From positions 310,001-374,000 of the forward strand of contig JAECYW010000017.1 in the NCBI GenBank assembly GCA_023014335.1: a stretch of DNA of 64,000 nucleotides, written 5' to 3'. Under the pieces are notes generated by a model. The model made no database searches. It was not told the origin of the DNA and was given only the letters and a program-made list of their open reading frames with translations. The position numbers and the translations under genes are program-made. Below, piece by piece: positions 22,787 through 33,842 of this stretch; positions within the stretch are counted from its first letter, which is position 1; each line of letters opens with the position of its first letter. Source of the DNA: Galerina marginata. Its lineage: Eukaryota; Basidiomycota; Agaricomycetes; Agaricales; Galerinaceae.

Positions 22787-24146
22787 ATGGTTCTTCCTCC
22801 TCAAAATCAGCTGGGTTGGGAAAGTACGTTGGTCTCGCCGTGATTCTGAATTGGCAGGCGTACTAAGGACTTCAATTCTAGTCTCGGTCACTATCCTTCA
22901 CTTTATAGCCTTGAGTGCCACCGTGATTCGGGTTGGGCATCGACTACGAGCAAAATTGGCGTGGTGGGATGACTACGTGGTCCTCATTCCATTGGTCCTC
23001 GATTTCGTCTTCATCCTTCTATTCTGGTTGGAATACCGGGCTAACAGTAAGACCCGCCGCTCTCTATCAACTAGCAGCCTCCGACGCAGCCTCCTTTTTG
23101 CGCAGAAATATCTTGGCTTGTCCCCAAATCCAATGCCTTTATTTTTTCTTGGTGGTTCATATACTTTCTGGCATTTTCAATCACATGGTATTTATGTCTC
23201 TCTGATGCAATTGTCCTTTTTTAAGTGTTATGCGGAACCAGGCTCTCTCGTATCAGCCTTGCCCTATCCATTGCAAGGCTTTTTCTTCCCGGACACCTAT
23301 TCAGAAAATATGCGTTAGGCTTCGTCATCGTCCTTTTCCTTCTTTATGTCACCATGATTTTGATAACTACTTTTGATTGTCGGGGCTCACCTTGGTGGCA
23401 ACTCGACCTCTCGCGTTGCATAAATTTTAAGGGCCCTTTTGCTGGAGGCGCTGTGGTCATAGGGTTCATCAGTACGTTACTATTTGTTGCACCATATTCA
23501 ACGTATACTTACGGATGTCGCATCCTTTATAGTTGATTTTTCTTCGGATATTATCCTTATCGCAGCGCCTCTCTACATGCTTCGGAATATAACTTTCCCC
23601 TCAGCACAGCGCATCCTCATTTTGGTTCTATTTTCAAGCAGTGTCATGACGCTGTTAGCTTCTGTGCTGTATTGTGGGCTCTACTTTGGAGCATCTCGTT
23701 CCGGACCAGACTCTCGATTGCTTTATACGATGATGGGCCATCTCCAGGTTAGTTTATGGAAGCCCCCCGTTCTTTTACCGAGCTCTCAACTCGCCGATAA
23801 TATCCTTTTTCCTTAGGTGTCTATTTCATTACTCGCTTGCAATTTGCTCGTGGTTGTAATGCTTATCTATAACCAAGTACGAAGATGGTTTTACCTTCCT
23901 CGACCATTACGACAGCCGCCGCTCGGTTCGCACCAAACAACAACTACCCTAGGATTTGAAGATAGCCGCCCAACAGATCCTGAATCCCGATCCCTTTCGA
24001 CATTAACCCTGACATCAATATCAGAACATAGTGGCTCCTACGCAAATTCCACAACTCAAGAGATTCCATCGAACGAGGTTACGGAATTGCACCATTGGCT
24101 AGCCGCAAAATCAGGAAAATCAACAAATCCAGGCCCGCTTCCTTAG
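22787..24146 (+). CDS. Fungal rhodopsin-like 7TM protein, paralogue F
   Basis: Six exons (22787-22823, 22882-23046, 23106-23187, 23242-23471, 23533-23747, 23817-24146) encode 352 residues. It starts MVLPPQNQLGWE and carries LAWWDDYVVLIPLVLDFVF, SRISLALSIARLFLPGH, VDFSSDIILIAAPLYMLRN, QRILILVLFSSSVMTLLASV and SLLACNLLVVVMLIYNQ, giving seven TM segments. The tail contains STLTLTSISEHSGSY. Exon lengths equal those of paralogue D apart from the last. The third and fourth introns had to be placed by comparison with D because longer competing frames exist. A receptor-like role is inferred from topology only. Confidence 0.84.
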
Positions 24147-26424
24147 ATCTTTCGGACTGCATAACATCGCCCTTGTGTTGTATCAAGGTTTAAACGTCCG
24201 AGTAATGCAAATAATTGGACTTCTGTTTCCATCACACTGGGAAAATAACGCTAAAAAGTGAGTCCGCAACTACGAGTATGAAGCACTTGAAGTGACAATG
24301 AAGTGACATTTGTTTAATCTAGTACCCTTACAACATTAAACGAAGGTTACCGGCCTTCGACCTAGAGCACAACAATAGTCTACGGTTGGCTGAGGTAACC
24401 GACTTCAGCAGCAGTGTCTGAGGGTCCTGATATCTAGGGCCAACATCCTGACTCCCAACCGACCGTGACTCCCAACCGACGGTGTTGCCAACAGCCTGTG
24501 GAAAACTCTTATTATTGAGTCAAGTGCATTCATCATCGCTACGCCCCTACGTTCCGCAATCCCAATACCCCCAACCCATGTATGTTTACTAATCTATAAT
24601 TTGTCTATATTATTCATTTTGTTCAATGTGCCCAACCATGGACATCGTGTATTTGTATCCCATTCGTTTCTCGCACCTCACTTCAATTTTTTGACTCTTA
24701 AGGGTATTGGTTCAAGTGTACAAGCTATGCCCAGAAGGTTCTGTAATTAACTCTTACAATACCATTTTGTGGCAAAATTTTTTATTTCTTGTTTCTGCCA
24801 TACAAGCTGGTTTAATGCTACTCGCATAAAAAAGACTGCAATTCGGAGTCCGGATGAAATCTATGGAAATGGCTCCGATTCAGGAAGTCAATGAGCTACA
24901 AATGGAAGTATAATACTATATACTGTACCATAAGGTTAGGGTTAGGCCGAAGAAAAGACAAAAGAATAGAGCCTGCCCAGCCAGAGTGGCCGAAGCAGGA
25001 CTGGAAAATATTGAGACGATGCATGAGCCTGAGCCCATACAAGCCACAGACATTCCCTGGGGACAAGGTCGCCGTGCTATGGAGGACATCCATGGCCCAC
25101 AAACCCAGGTAATTGAAGGGGCTTATGCCATCAAGGTAAGTATGAGTTGTTCACATGAATCACTGCTCCTTATATACCATCGCTGTTGCGCACGGACCAT
25201 TTGATGGTGAGCCATTAATTTTGGAAGTCATTTGACCAACAGACACTGGCACTGTCACCAAACCAACGCGCTTTGCCATTACCACTGCCTAACTCTGAAA
25301 ACTGGATCTCACTCAGGCTCAGGCTTCTCTTCGACAGCCTTTCTTAGGGTACGAACTAACCTACTCTATCAGAACATGATCAGAACCCCATGCCAACTTG
25401 AAGTGTACATATAGCGGTGTAAGCAATTCACTCACTGCCTTATCTTAAACCAGTCGCAGAAGTCCACAAAACTCATGACCTACGCATAAACCTACGAGTA
25501 ATTGGCTGGATTACCCGACAGGAGTATTCACATGTGGCTGTATTGCACTATTTCCCGCTCGTATTTGACCCTTCCGAGACTCTTTCCTGCTCGGCCTTTC
25601 GACGACGCTTACTCTGAAATATTCCTCGAAGAACAAACGGGAGCCAGGCTCCGGAAAATATATCCCTTCACCCGGCTATATGATTATTTTCCTGTATCTC
25701 TCTCGAAGGTCCACCGCAAATGGGAATCCTTCCGAAATTCGTTTAGCGCCCGCCCAGCGGTCCGACTATCCGGCTATCGAATATGCGCCTACCTGTTACT
25801 ATTAGGGAGGACAGTTGACCCACCTTTTCTGTCCACGAATTATAGGTGAAACCTTGTTCAATCTCGTACTTGACCCCTCGACTTGATCCTGAGGCAGTGT
25901 CTATAGGCATCTGTCACAAACACAGCCTCCTCCTATTAAAACTCCTCGGCCCATTGTCTCGTTAGTATCAGGATTCCACCGAATATTCGATTCACTATGT
26001 CGGGTAAAAACAGCTGTTCTATTCCTCGAGTCAGCAGCGGCCACTGCCATACCGTGGCTTCTGCACCGTCGCTCCATCACTTTTCACAACAGCGCTTCAT
26101 AGTTCCGAATGGGCTTCTAGAATGGTATCGGATCTCACCCTTGTTCCATTGCCTCGTGCCGAAGTCGATGAATTTTGTAACAGCCATTGTCTGTAATCGG
26201 TTAATCATGATCTACCCACCACTCAGCGCCTTGCTCATTCTTAAATGACTCTTTGCGGTGTACTTGTAATCTATCTCTGGAGTATAACCTGTCATCTTAT
26301 TTCACTTGCCCTGACTCGTGGCTTTGCCCCTTTCGTGGGATGGGCGCTGGAGTAGAAGTTATAAAACGAGCGAACTTTGGACGCAGGATCTCCTTCAGCA
26401 ATATCCCACACTCAAGTTGTAGCA
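24147..26424. other. Intergenic, 2.3 kb
   Basis: No gene recognised. A 17-base unit GACTCCCAACCGACSGTG occurs twice in tandem near 24450-24483. Two TTAGGG-like units near 24934 are too few to be a telomeric tract. Open frames at 25502-25849 and 25997-26248 show no domain. Confidence 0.45.
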
Positions 26425-27169
26425 ATGGAGAAAAAGTATTCCTTGCCTTCTCTGCTTGTCTACATGTCGGTTATTATCTCCTCGACCACCTTCGGTCTTA
26501 TGCTTCCTCATACACGCACGCTTCCCCTGGTCGTCGGACTAATGTTTTACACGACGATGTATCACTCAGCCCTCCTGGTGTCCAGTATCACCAATAGCAG
26601 TTCACGGGAAGATGAGGATTCGGACCGGTTCAAGTTCTACATGGATCCCATTGAAACTACACATCTCATCTGGACATTCTGCTTCGCAATATTTTGGACG
26701 GTCTCGTTCGGCGTCAAGATCAAGGCTTTGGTAGACGGAGCGTCGGAAGATGCTGACTATATGCTGGCCATCTTGTGTGGCCTCGAGTGGTTATTGAACG
26801 CGTACATATCACAACTTTCCGTTGCGGAATGGGGGCGCCAACAAACCGGCGAACCGCTACAGAGAGACATCGCCGACCTGGAGTCTTCTGCTGAGAGTGC
26901 AGCCATCTTGAGGTACCTTTGACATGTATTATGTCTTCTGTTTTATTAACCGTATATATACTTAGGGAACTCGATGAACTTCAGATCTTGTATCAATTCG
27001 TAGTGGCACGGGAAGAGAAACGCGCGTAAGTGCAACAAGTGCAACACCGTTGGTCGTTGAACTGACATCTGTACTACAAAGTATCTTAGCTTCAAGTAAT
27101 CAAGATGGACCTGCTCCAGCTCCCGTTATTCCTGCGCCTCCAACATACGCAGAAGCGGCACAAGATTAG
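26425..27169 (+). CDS. Small four-TM membrane protein, unknown function
   Basis: Three exons (26425-26912, 26966-27025, 27082-27169) give 211 residues. Four hydrophobic segments are visible: LLVYMSVIISSTTFGLML, LVVGLMFYTTMYHSALLV, HLIWTFCFAIFWTVSFGV and MLAILCGLEWLLNAYISQL. A charged stretch with KRAILASSNQD and a Pro-rich end (PAPPTYAEAAQD) follow. The PPTYAEAA tail resembles a PY-type motif that could bind a WW domain, which is inference. I do not recognise a named family; similar four-TM proteins are common as hypothetical proteins in Agaricomycetes. The start is the ATG after CTCAAGTTGTAGCA; an open frame extends 16 codons upstream. Confidence 0.75.
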
Positions 27170-27453
27170 AAGTTTTTTTTGGATTCGAGTGTATCCCAAT
27201 CTTCTCTGATCTCCTTTTTGCTTTGAACCCACTCATCGAGAGAGAGCTTATCTGTGTAATATGGTATACCTACGATTCTTCTTGGTCCTTGGACTTGTTT
27301 TTGTATCAATATTCTTCTCTTAGGCTTGCAGGTTCTCGTTTTTCTAGGGGTATGCCATCATAGTGATCGAGGAGCTTTTTCGTCATACAGGGTATGTGTA
27401 CATATATATATTTAATCAATTAGAAAAAAAAACCCTCATTATCGACCTCTAAT

Positions 27454-30265
27454 TCAATTCCAAGCAGTTTGGGCATACAATCCCAGAGCCGCATTAGCCA
27501 AAACCGGACTGTAGGAATGAACGTCGGCGGTAGTATACACCTTCGCTGACTGTATGCTGTTAAGGATTTGCAGAAGCTGTGTCTCAATGAAGTCGACAAA
27601 GACTAGATCGATAGGCGTAGTATCTGTTGGCACTGTGGGTGGGACGGAACCGATAAAGTCTGGACTTGAGAAGAAGGGCAGAGGAGCATGGAGGATGTCA
27701 TCCCCAACTCCCGGGCAAGACTGGTGAGAAGGAGTCACGTAAATCGCAAAATTTGATAAGAGAGGAAAGTTTCTTACATCCTGAGTGACATAGCCCAGAG
27801 TCAGGTTCTTCGCAGCCCGTCGCTCAAATCCATTGGCATCTTGTTCTTCCAGCCACCTGCCATAGACCATATCGACATAACCGCGTCCATAAAGCTCTCG
27901 CTCTCGCTCTTCGAGTACTGCACGTCTCTCATTGGCACCTGCGTGGTTGAGGGCTGGAAGTGTCTGGTTGGCAATATTGAAAGGCACGTTTGCAATGTAC
28001 AAGAATGAGTCAGCGAACGGAGACGCGGTCAACTGGTCGTTCTTGGTGAATGGCCCAGAATATATGTCAAAGCGCTGAGATCCCGAATTGGTAATCATGA
28101 TATTGGGAATCGAAGACCGATTATTGTTGATAGCGAGTGCGACGGGGACAGCCTGCGAGAATTCCAAGTTAAAGGCTAGAAATACCCTCAAGTGAAATGC
28201 GTACGTTTTCGATGAAAAGTGTCAACAGCGAGTTATTCGATGGGTACGGCGACCTAAAGAAGATGAGCCTATGAGCATTATAGACACAAAAACTTACTTA
28301 CTGGCTGATGGTAAAGTCATGAGGAGCCGTTCCGAATTGGAATGAAAGGTCGAACTTCTTCGACAAGGCATTCAAACCGGTCGTTATACTCCTACCTTGA
28401 GTAGTGTCAAAGGTGACACTATTTTTCTTGGTGTGGAACTGTAAAACAATCAGGTAAGACCCCAATACAGAAATAATTGGTAAATACCTCAAAAGTGACG
28501 CGATTGGGGTCAAGATACCTGCGACTGAAGGTAAGGTTCTTCTTGCTTCCCTTGCGGTCAAGATTGGCGCCTAGGATCTACATTAACCTAAAGAATCCCA
28601 GTCCAATGATCAAGATCACATACTCAGCCATCCTGATAAGAAATAGAATCAGTTATGAAATCTCCAACAGGTGTGAATAAAGCTAAAACGTACCAATGGT
28701 TTCCATGTATCTGCCACTTTCTAATGACATGGAGCGTCCATCAAGTTGGACTAAAGAAGGTCATGAGTCTAGTCAAGTAGCTCCGGTCACTTTAAGAGAC
28801 ATACCGCAGTTGCGGACGTGAGTGTGACCTCCAAGGATGATAATTGGCGTGGTGGGATGGACAGCTCGGACAGCGTCAAACACAATCGGCCCTGTCAAAT
28901 CATCAGCTAGGAGTCACCACGGTATGGCTTTGCTTTGACCCACAGTCGTCGCGGACAATTGGCATATGTCTATTACAGTGCTCAGATAGCGGAGCAATAG
29001 GACAAAGTAAATTACTTACCCAACAAGCAAGAAGAAGTCGGGTTCGTCCTTAATTGCCTCGGCAAACTGTGGAAATAACTAATGAGATCAACGTATCTTG
29101 GAAGATGGTATTAGAAGACACACCCAGGTTTCGTTTACCATGTCGGCAGGTTTTTGCACAGTTGTATTGTGGTCGTTCCCAGTGAAGTCATAGAGAACAC
29201 CTAGAGAGGTGACCTTCTTCCCTCTACAGCACGGATGAATTCGTCAGAATAGGATTTTAAAGATGAAGGGGACGAAGCGCTGACTTCCTGGTCTTGAATT
29301 TAACAGAGCGTTCTACGACCTAGGTCAAAATGACGAAAAAGGCAGAGGTATAGATGGACATACCTCCAACGGGCACAGTGACGACTTGTCCTTTCTCATT
29401 CAGGAGCGTAATGTTCACGTTAGAGGAGAGATATCGTCCTTTGAGACTCGGAGCAAAGTTCTGGTGCCTAAAGAAGAGTGAGCTCAATCCAAATGAGAAT
29501 AGGACAACGAGATCTACATGTCGAGGGCATTCGCGTAGATGTATAGCTCGTGGCTAGCGTTTTTTCAGACAATTGTTGAGCCTTGAGAACAGAATCAATG
29601 GCTCACTTTCCGATGGCCATAACGTCATAAGGAAGCTGTTTGATGAATTGATTGGCCTAACGAAAATGTTAATGAGTATTCTCAGATGGTTACCCAACTT
29701 CGTGAAACGTACGTCATGAGCATCGATTCCACCAGCAGGGAATCCGTCCGTAAGTCCAGTGCCTGCACATCAATCAGCGATAGGAAGGCCTTCTAGCGAT
29801 TACCCGGTTCTCACCATCGTGAAGGTCGCCAGAATCGACGAGCAAGAGATCCACATCGCGTTCCTACAAGTCCACCGGTTAAAACTGTCCAGTCAAACTA
29901 TGAATGTGAATAGACACGAACAAGAGCAATTTCCTTCATGTGAGTGACGAACGACGCGAAGTCTCCGAAAGTACCACTATGCAAGCACGAAACTTGGTCT
30001 ATGCTTCACACAGACGACGTAGACAAAAGACTTACCTGTAGTTAGGCTCAGGGAAAGAGGTCTTTTGGTGACCGAGGAGCCAACCATGGCTGTCAGTGGT
30101 GTGGATAATGTTGATGTCACCCCATTCTAGTTGACGCGTTGGCGGAGGGAGAGGAACGGAAGGCGTCGCTCTCCTTGAATGGTCGTGAACATGACCCTCC
30201 TCGTGGTCTCCACACGCCGAAACGGATGCAAGCAATCCAAGAACGAGGCCAGACGTGAGCAGCAT
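27454..30265 (-). CDS. Secreted calcineurin-like metallophosphatase / 5'-nucleotidase-like (YHR202W type)
   Basis: Nineteen exons can be threaded into 612 residues: 30036-30265, 29922-29976, 29815-29863, 29713-29762, 29607-29656, 29518-29553, 29364-29467, 29285-29312, 29124-29223, 29020-29066, 28944-28969, 28805-28891, 28694-28750, 28624-28632, 28488-28570, 28302-28438, 28205-28253, 27778-28152, 27454-27720. It begins with a signal peptide ([19 protein letters not shown]) and a His-rich stretch. The metal-site blocks are in order: [30 protein letters not shown] (split by an intron), HMPIVRDD and [10 protein letters not shown]. The C-terminal half resembles the 5'-nucleotidase C-terminal region. 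The family hydrolyses phosphate esters outside the cell or in the vacuole; the substrate is unknown. The 9-base exon 14 is required to keep frame. Ends and introns are well supported by frame; a few donors had alternatives. Confidence 0.87.
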
Positions 30266-30709
30266 AGTGACGGTGTCGTCGTCGCGGGAAGCGCGTTCGT
30301 AAAGCCCACCCGCGGAGCAGCGCCTTTATAACACTAGCTAAACGAGCATGGGACCACGAATTGATTGGAGTCAGCCTCATTAAAAAACAACATGGGTGGT
30401 GATAAAAATAGACCTGCATATGGGTGGGCGAAGGAAGCATATGGTTGCATTTGCGTATCTGCGTCTATGCCACTGGTCGCTGGCCCTGATACCAAGCACA
30501 GCTGTCATCGCTGTCTGACACGAAGGCGATCATGCGATGGAAGGAATTGTCCTGCAACTTTTCCTCGCACGCCGATAGGAAACGAACTCGGGCCCAGAGA
30601 GCAGCTTGGCCAGACCACGGCGCCTTGAGAACGGCGGCTGTTAGTCTTCTTAATTTTCGGCACAACCACGAGGGGGCGGAACAAAACTTGTTCGAACTAC
30701 GATAAACGT

Positions 30710-31222
30710 TCAAAAGACCTCGAGCTTGTAAACATCATACGCGACCTCTTCATAGGGGTGGACCTGAAAAAGAGCCAAGCCAGCAATCCACCATTAGCCA
30801 GTGCACATCGGGAGCTAGCTATTATTGAATTTTTAACAAACGCACGTTCTTCAGCTCCATGATCGCTTTCCGCACCGCCGTATGCTCCCCATTGACAACT
30901 ATTTCCACTCTATCTTCCTCGACCAGCTCCAGCTGACCAACTGTTCCAATCGTCGGATTGGCACCCATCTTAGGGAGGAACTGACCTAGGATACACGTCA
31001 GAGACGCCCAATGAGCACCACGGCAGTTGAATGCGCCGGTCCATGGCTTTGCAGAAGCTTGAGCTAACCAGTTCCTCGTGTAATAAAGGCACATTGCTCG
31101 TAATTCCCCGCTGTACCCACGTTACCCAGCTCTTTTGGACAAGTACGAAATAGGTGGTCCAAAATACGCCGTGTACTGTCTTTAGGCGCGAAAAAAACGA
31201 GCTTAAATCGCGATAATGACAT
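30710..31222 (-). CDS. Small NIF3-type protein (CutA1-like fold)
   Basis: Three exons (31069-31222, 30846-30985, 30710-30763) encode 115 residues with perfect phase agreement. The sequence runs MSLSRFKLVFFAPKDSTRR, then a GNYEQCAFITRGTGQF block, PKMGANPTIGTVGQLELV and finally HPYEEVAYDVYKLEVF before the stop. GANPTIG and HPYEE are signatures of the inserted ferredoxin-like domain of YqfO/NIF3 proteins, which also exists as a free-standing protein in fungi. Biochemical function is not established. It is transcribed away from coatomer zeta with 220 bases between start codons, so the promoters must overlap. The family assignment is by memory of the motifs. Confidence 0.82.
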
Positions 31223-31442
31223 TGCATAAAGGAACTGTGAAGGTTGAGGACAAGAGCAGTCATCACGAACTGGGGCGGCATCAACGTTTTCAATTGATCC
31301 GGACTCCGACGACGGCGATTATTCCGGCACAGTCACTCTAACCACTTCCACGTTTCGACGTGTCCAAGGTATGTATCATTATATGTTTCCTCCTCAATCT
31401 ACGTATTATAACATCAATATTGACTGATATTCCATTCTTTAG

Positions 31443-32124
31443 ATGAATCTGTCACTATATAGCGTCCAAGCTTTCATCGTACTCGACACGGAAGGCAATC
31501 GCGTGCTCTCAAAATATTACCGCCCCAAAAGCCATCCCCAAGGCGAGTCAAAAGACCTACTCGCTCTGAAGGAACAAAAAGCATTTGAGAAAGGGCTATG
31601 GCAGAAAACGAAGAAACCGGGAGGTACGCATGGTCTGGTTCCTCGATACCACAATTCTGATTATGATGCATGTATTTTATTGTTAATCCAGGCGACATCA
31701 TCTTATACGACTCACATCTCGTGGTGTATAAGCATTCTCTTGACCTCATCCTCTACTTCGTCGCGGGCCCGACGGAGAATGAACTCATGCTCTACTCGGC
31801 ACTCAACTCACTCGCCGACGCGCTGACGATGCTACTGCGTAATTCATTAGAGAAGCGGGGGGTGCTGGAGAACCTGGATTTGGTATTACTTTGTCTAGAC
31901 GAAACCATAGACGACGGGTGTGTTTGATTTTTAACCCATTCACCCGCACCTTTCCTAACTCCCATCGTTTCAGAATCATCGTCGACACAGACGCAGCAGC
32001 CATCGCCTCACGAGTGAGCCGACCTCGCCCCGACACAACGGAGATCGTCATCAACGAACAGACCATCATGAGCGCCTACCAAACCGTGAAGGAGAAGATG
32101 CAGCAGAGGATAGGACAGCTTTAA
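31443..32124 (+). CDS. RET3: Coatomer subunit zeta
   Basis: Three exons (31443-31623, 31692-31917, 31974-32124) give 185 residues. The sequence matches zeta-COP throughout: LYSVQAFIVLDTEGNRVLSK, LKEQKAFEKGLW, VYKHSLDLILYFVAGPTENE,LMLYSALNSLADALTMLL, LVLLCLDETIDDG and an end in KEKMQQRIGQL. Zeta is the small subunit of the F-subcomplex of COPI, which coats Golgi-to-ER vesicles, the same route used by the ERD2 receptor at the left edge. ATG 31443 follows directly on an acceptor-like CATTCTTTAG, and a GTATGT donor lies at about 31368, so a 5' UTR intron is likely. Confidence 0.93.
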
Positions 32125-33330
32125 TCGTGTATCCGTGGTCGTTTTCTTATATTGGCCTCGATTTGCTGCCGCACTAATAGTGTTTAGTTTCTTTCTGCTA
32201 CAAAATACCCTCTTCGAGAAGCGCCACGGCGAATTCTTCATTTCGCAGAATGGATCCCCCTTCCAACTTTCTCCTAGCCCGGCGGTGCATCGCCAACTTG
32301 GGTTCTAGATCTAGAGAAGGTTGCACAGTGAGATCGTCCAAGGCTTGAAAGGAGAAGATGCAACAGAAGACCATGGCTGTAATCATGAATCCGGGGTCGT
32401 TTTCTGGATTGGGCGATTCGCATTCGCAGCTGCACTCATGATTTACAACTCTGACATTCAAAATAGCCCTTCAACAAGCACCACACCAGATTGTTTGCTC
32501 CGCGGGATGAAGCGCAAAACCTTGTCTTATTCAACGCTAACTTAGGCTTCTGAATTTGTCTTAGAGGCCGCCGACAGATATTAATCACGTTAAGCAAGAA
32601 CAGTTCACTCACACTATCAAGACTATCAAGGGCACTGTTTTAGATGACAGCTATCTCTGGCGGAGGGCGAGGTCTGTGGATGATTGAATAATTGGACATA
32701 CAACAGGGTAGGGTAATTGTACAGAAAAACCGTGAGACGACCGGGTATTGAAAGAAATATTCCTACAAAACAATGGTTACAATATGAGGGTGCAGATAGT
32801 AGCAATGACATGAACAAGAGCGAGAAGGAGAGGATGCGTGCGTGTCGTAAATAGTATAACGAAAAAGGGTTAAAAATGCGAGGGAGGAGCGCAGAAGCGA
32901 GGCTCGTGAATAGATGGAATGTGGAGACCTGAGAAAAGCGGGCAACCCGAATAACATAAACTTCATCGTCCCAACGTCCGACCTCGGCGCAAAACGACGG
33001 GTAAAACGTGTTATCACACCCCCATAAGTCACTCCACACCAAAGTCCACTACCCAACCCAAAGATAAAGATCCTCCGGACTCGTCGCAGAGACAAGACCG
33101 GAGAAAGGCGTTCTCGTTATAAGTATCGTGAACGGGGTCAATAGCGATCGATAACGCTATAGCACGGGGCGAAGCAAGAAACTGTAATTGTGATAATAGT
33201 CAGCAACAGCTTAACACAGGAACAAATGGGGTAGAAGTGTTAATGAAGGTCGTGGCAGTGTTTGTGGAGGGTAACCATGGGCAATGGCAGATTCACGAAG
33301 GACGAAGGATGGCCGATGAATCGCTGAGGC
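32125..33330. other. Region 3' of coatomer zeta, no firm gene
   Basis: A minus-strand frame ending at 32198 (SLDLEPKLAMHRRARRKLEG, then NEEFAVALLEEGIL) reads like a C-terminal exon with an acceptor at about 32345. Another minus-strand stretch at 32930-33042 (LWGCDNTFYPSF) is also protein-like. I could not join them into one gene with the exon at 33335-33606, so none is called. Confidence 0.3.
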
Positions 33331-33334
33331 TTAC

Positions 33335-33606
33335 CTTGAATGCCATGTTGTTACATCCACAATGCCTATATATTGGCATGCAGCCACGGTGGAGAGGAGA
33401 GCGACTGAGAAGACCACGACGGAAGCGAGCAGCCGTGTCTTCCCGGACCGATTGTAAGCGTCTTTGGCCCAGACTTCAGAGTATGAGAGGGCAGGGTGTT
33501 CGTAAAGATCGCACGCAGCACGCATCTTGGCTTGAGCTTGTCGAAGGATGGGTATGGGCTGGTCGTCTGACGGTGAGGAAGTACGATGGGGCTGGCCCAA
33601 GATAAC
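33335..33606 (-). other. Putative exon of an unidentified membrane protein
   Basis: Bounded by a good acceptor (TTTCTTCAG) and a GTAAGC donor. The best frame reads QAKMRAACDLYEHPALSYSE, VWAKDAYNRSGKTR and one strong hydrophobic segment LLASVVVFSVALLSTVAA. An alternative frame is also open across most of it. Neither partner exons nor a family could be identified. Confidence 0.3.
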
Positions 33607-33842
33607 CTGAAGAAAAAAGACAAATGAGGATCTCTCCAGATTATATAGCAGCTCGTTTCTTCGCACTGACTGGAATGGGCAAGGAAGGGTCAGGGCACGG
33701 GTGCGTGTTCTGTGTGGAGAAACCTAGTACCAATGGAGACTGCGGTCAACGCGTGGATGTAATAAAAGCTTTAGGCTGGACCTACAAGCCAACGATCCTG
33801 AGACACAAGGCCGCTCGGCGCAGTCTTCTGAACAAGCAGTAG

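Noticed and set aside
24930..24945. Telomere-like GGTTAGGGTTAGG
   Set aside because: Only two units, flanked by ordinary sequence; chance or trivial.
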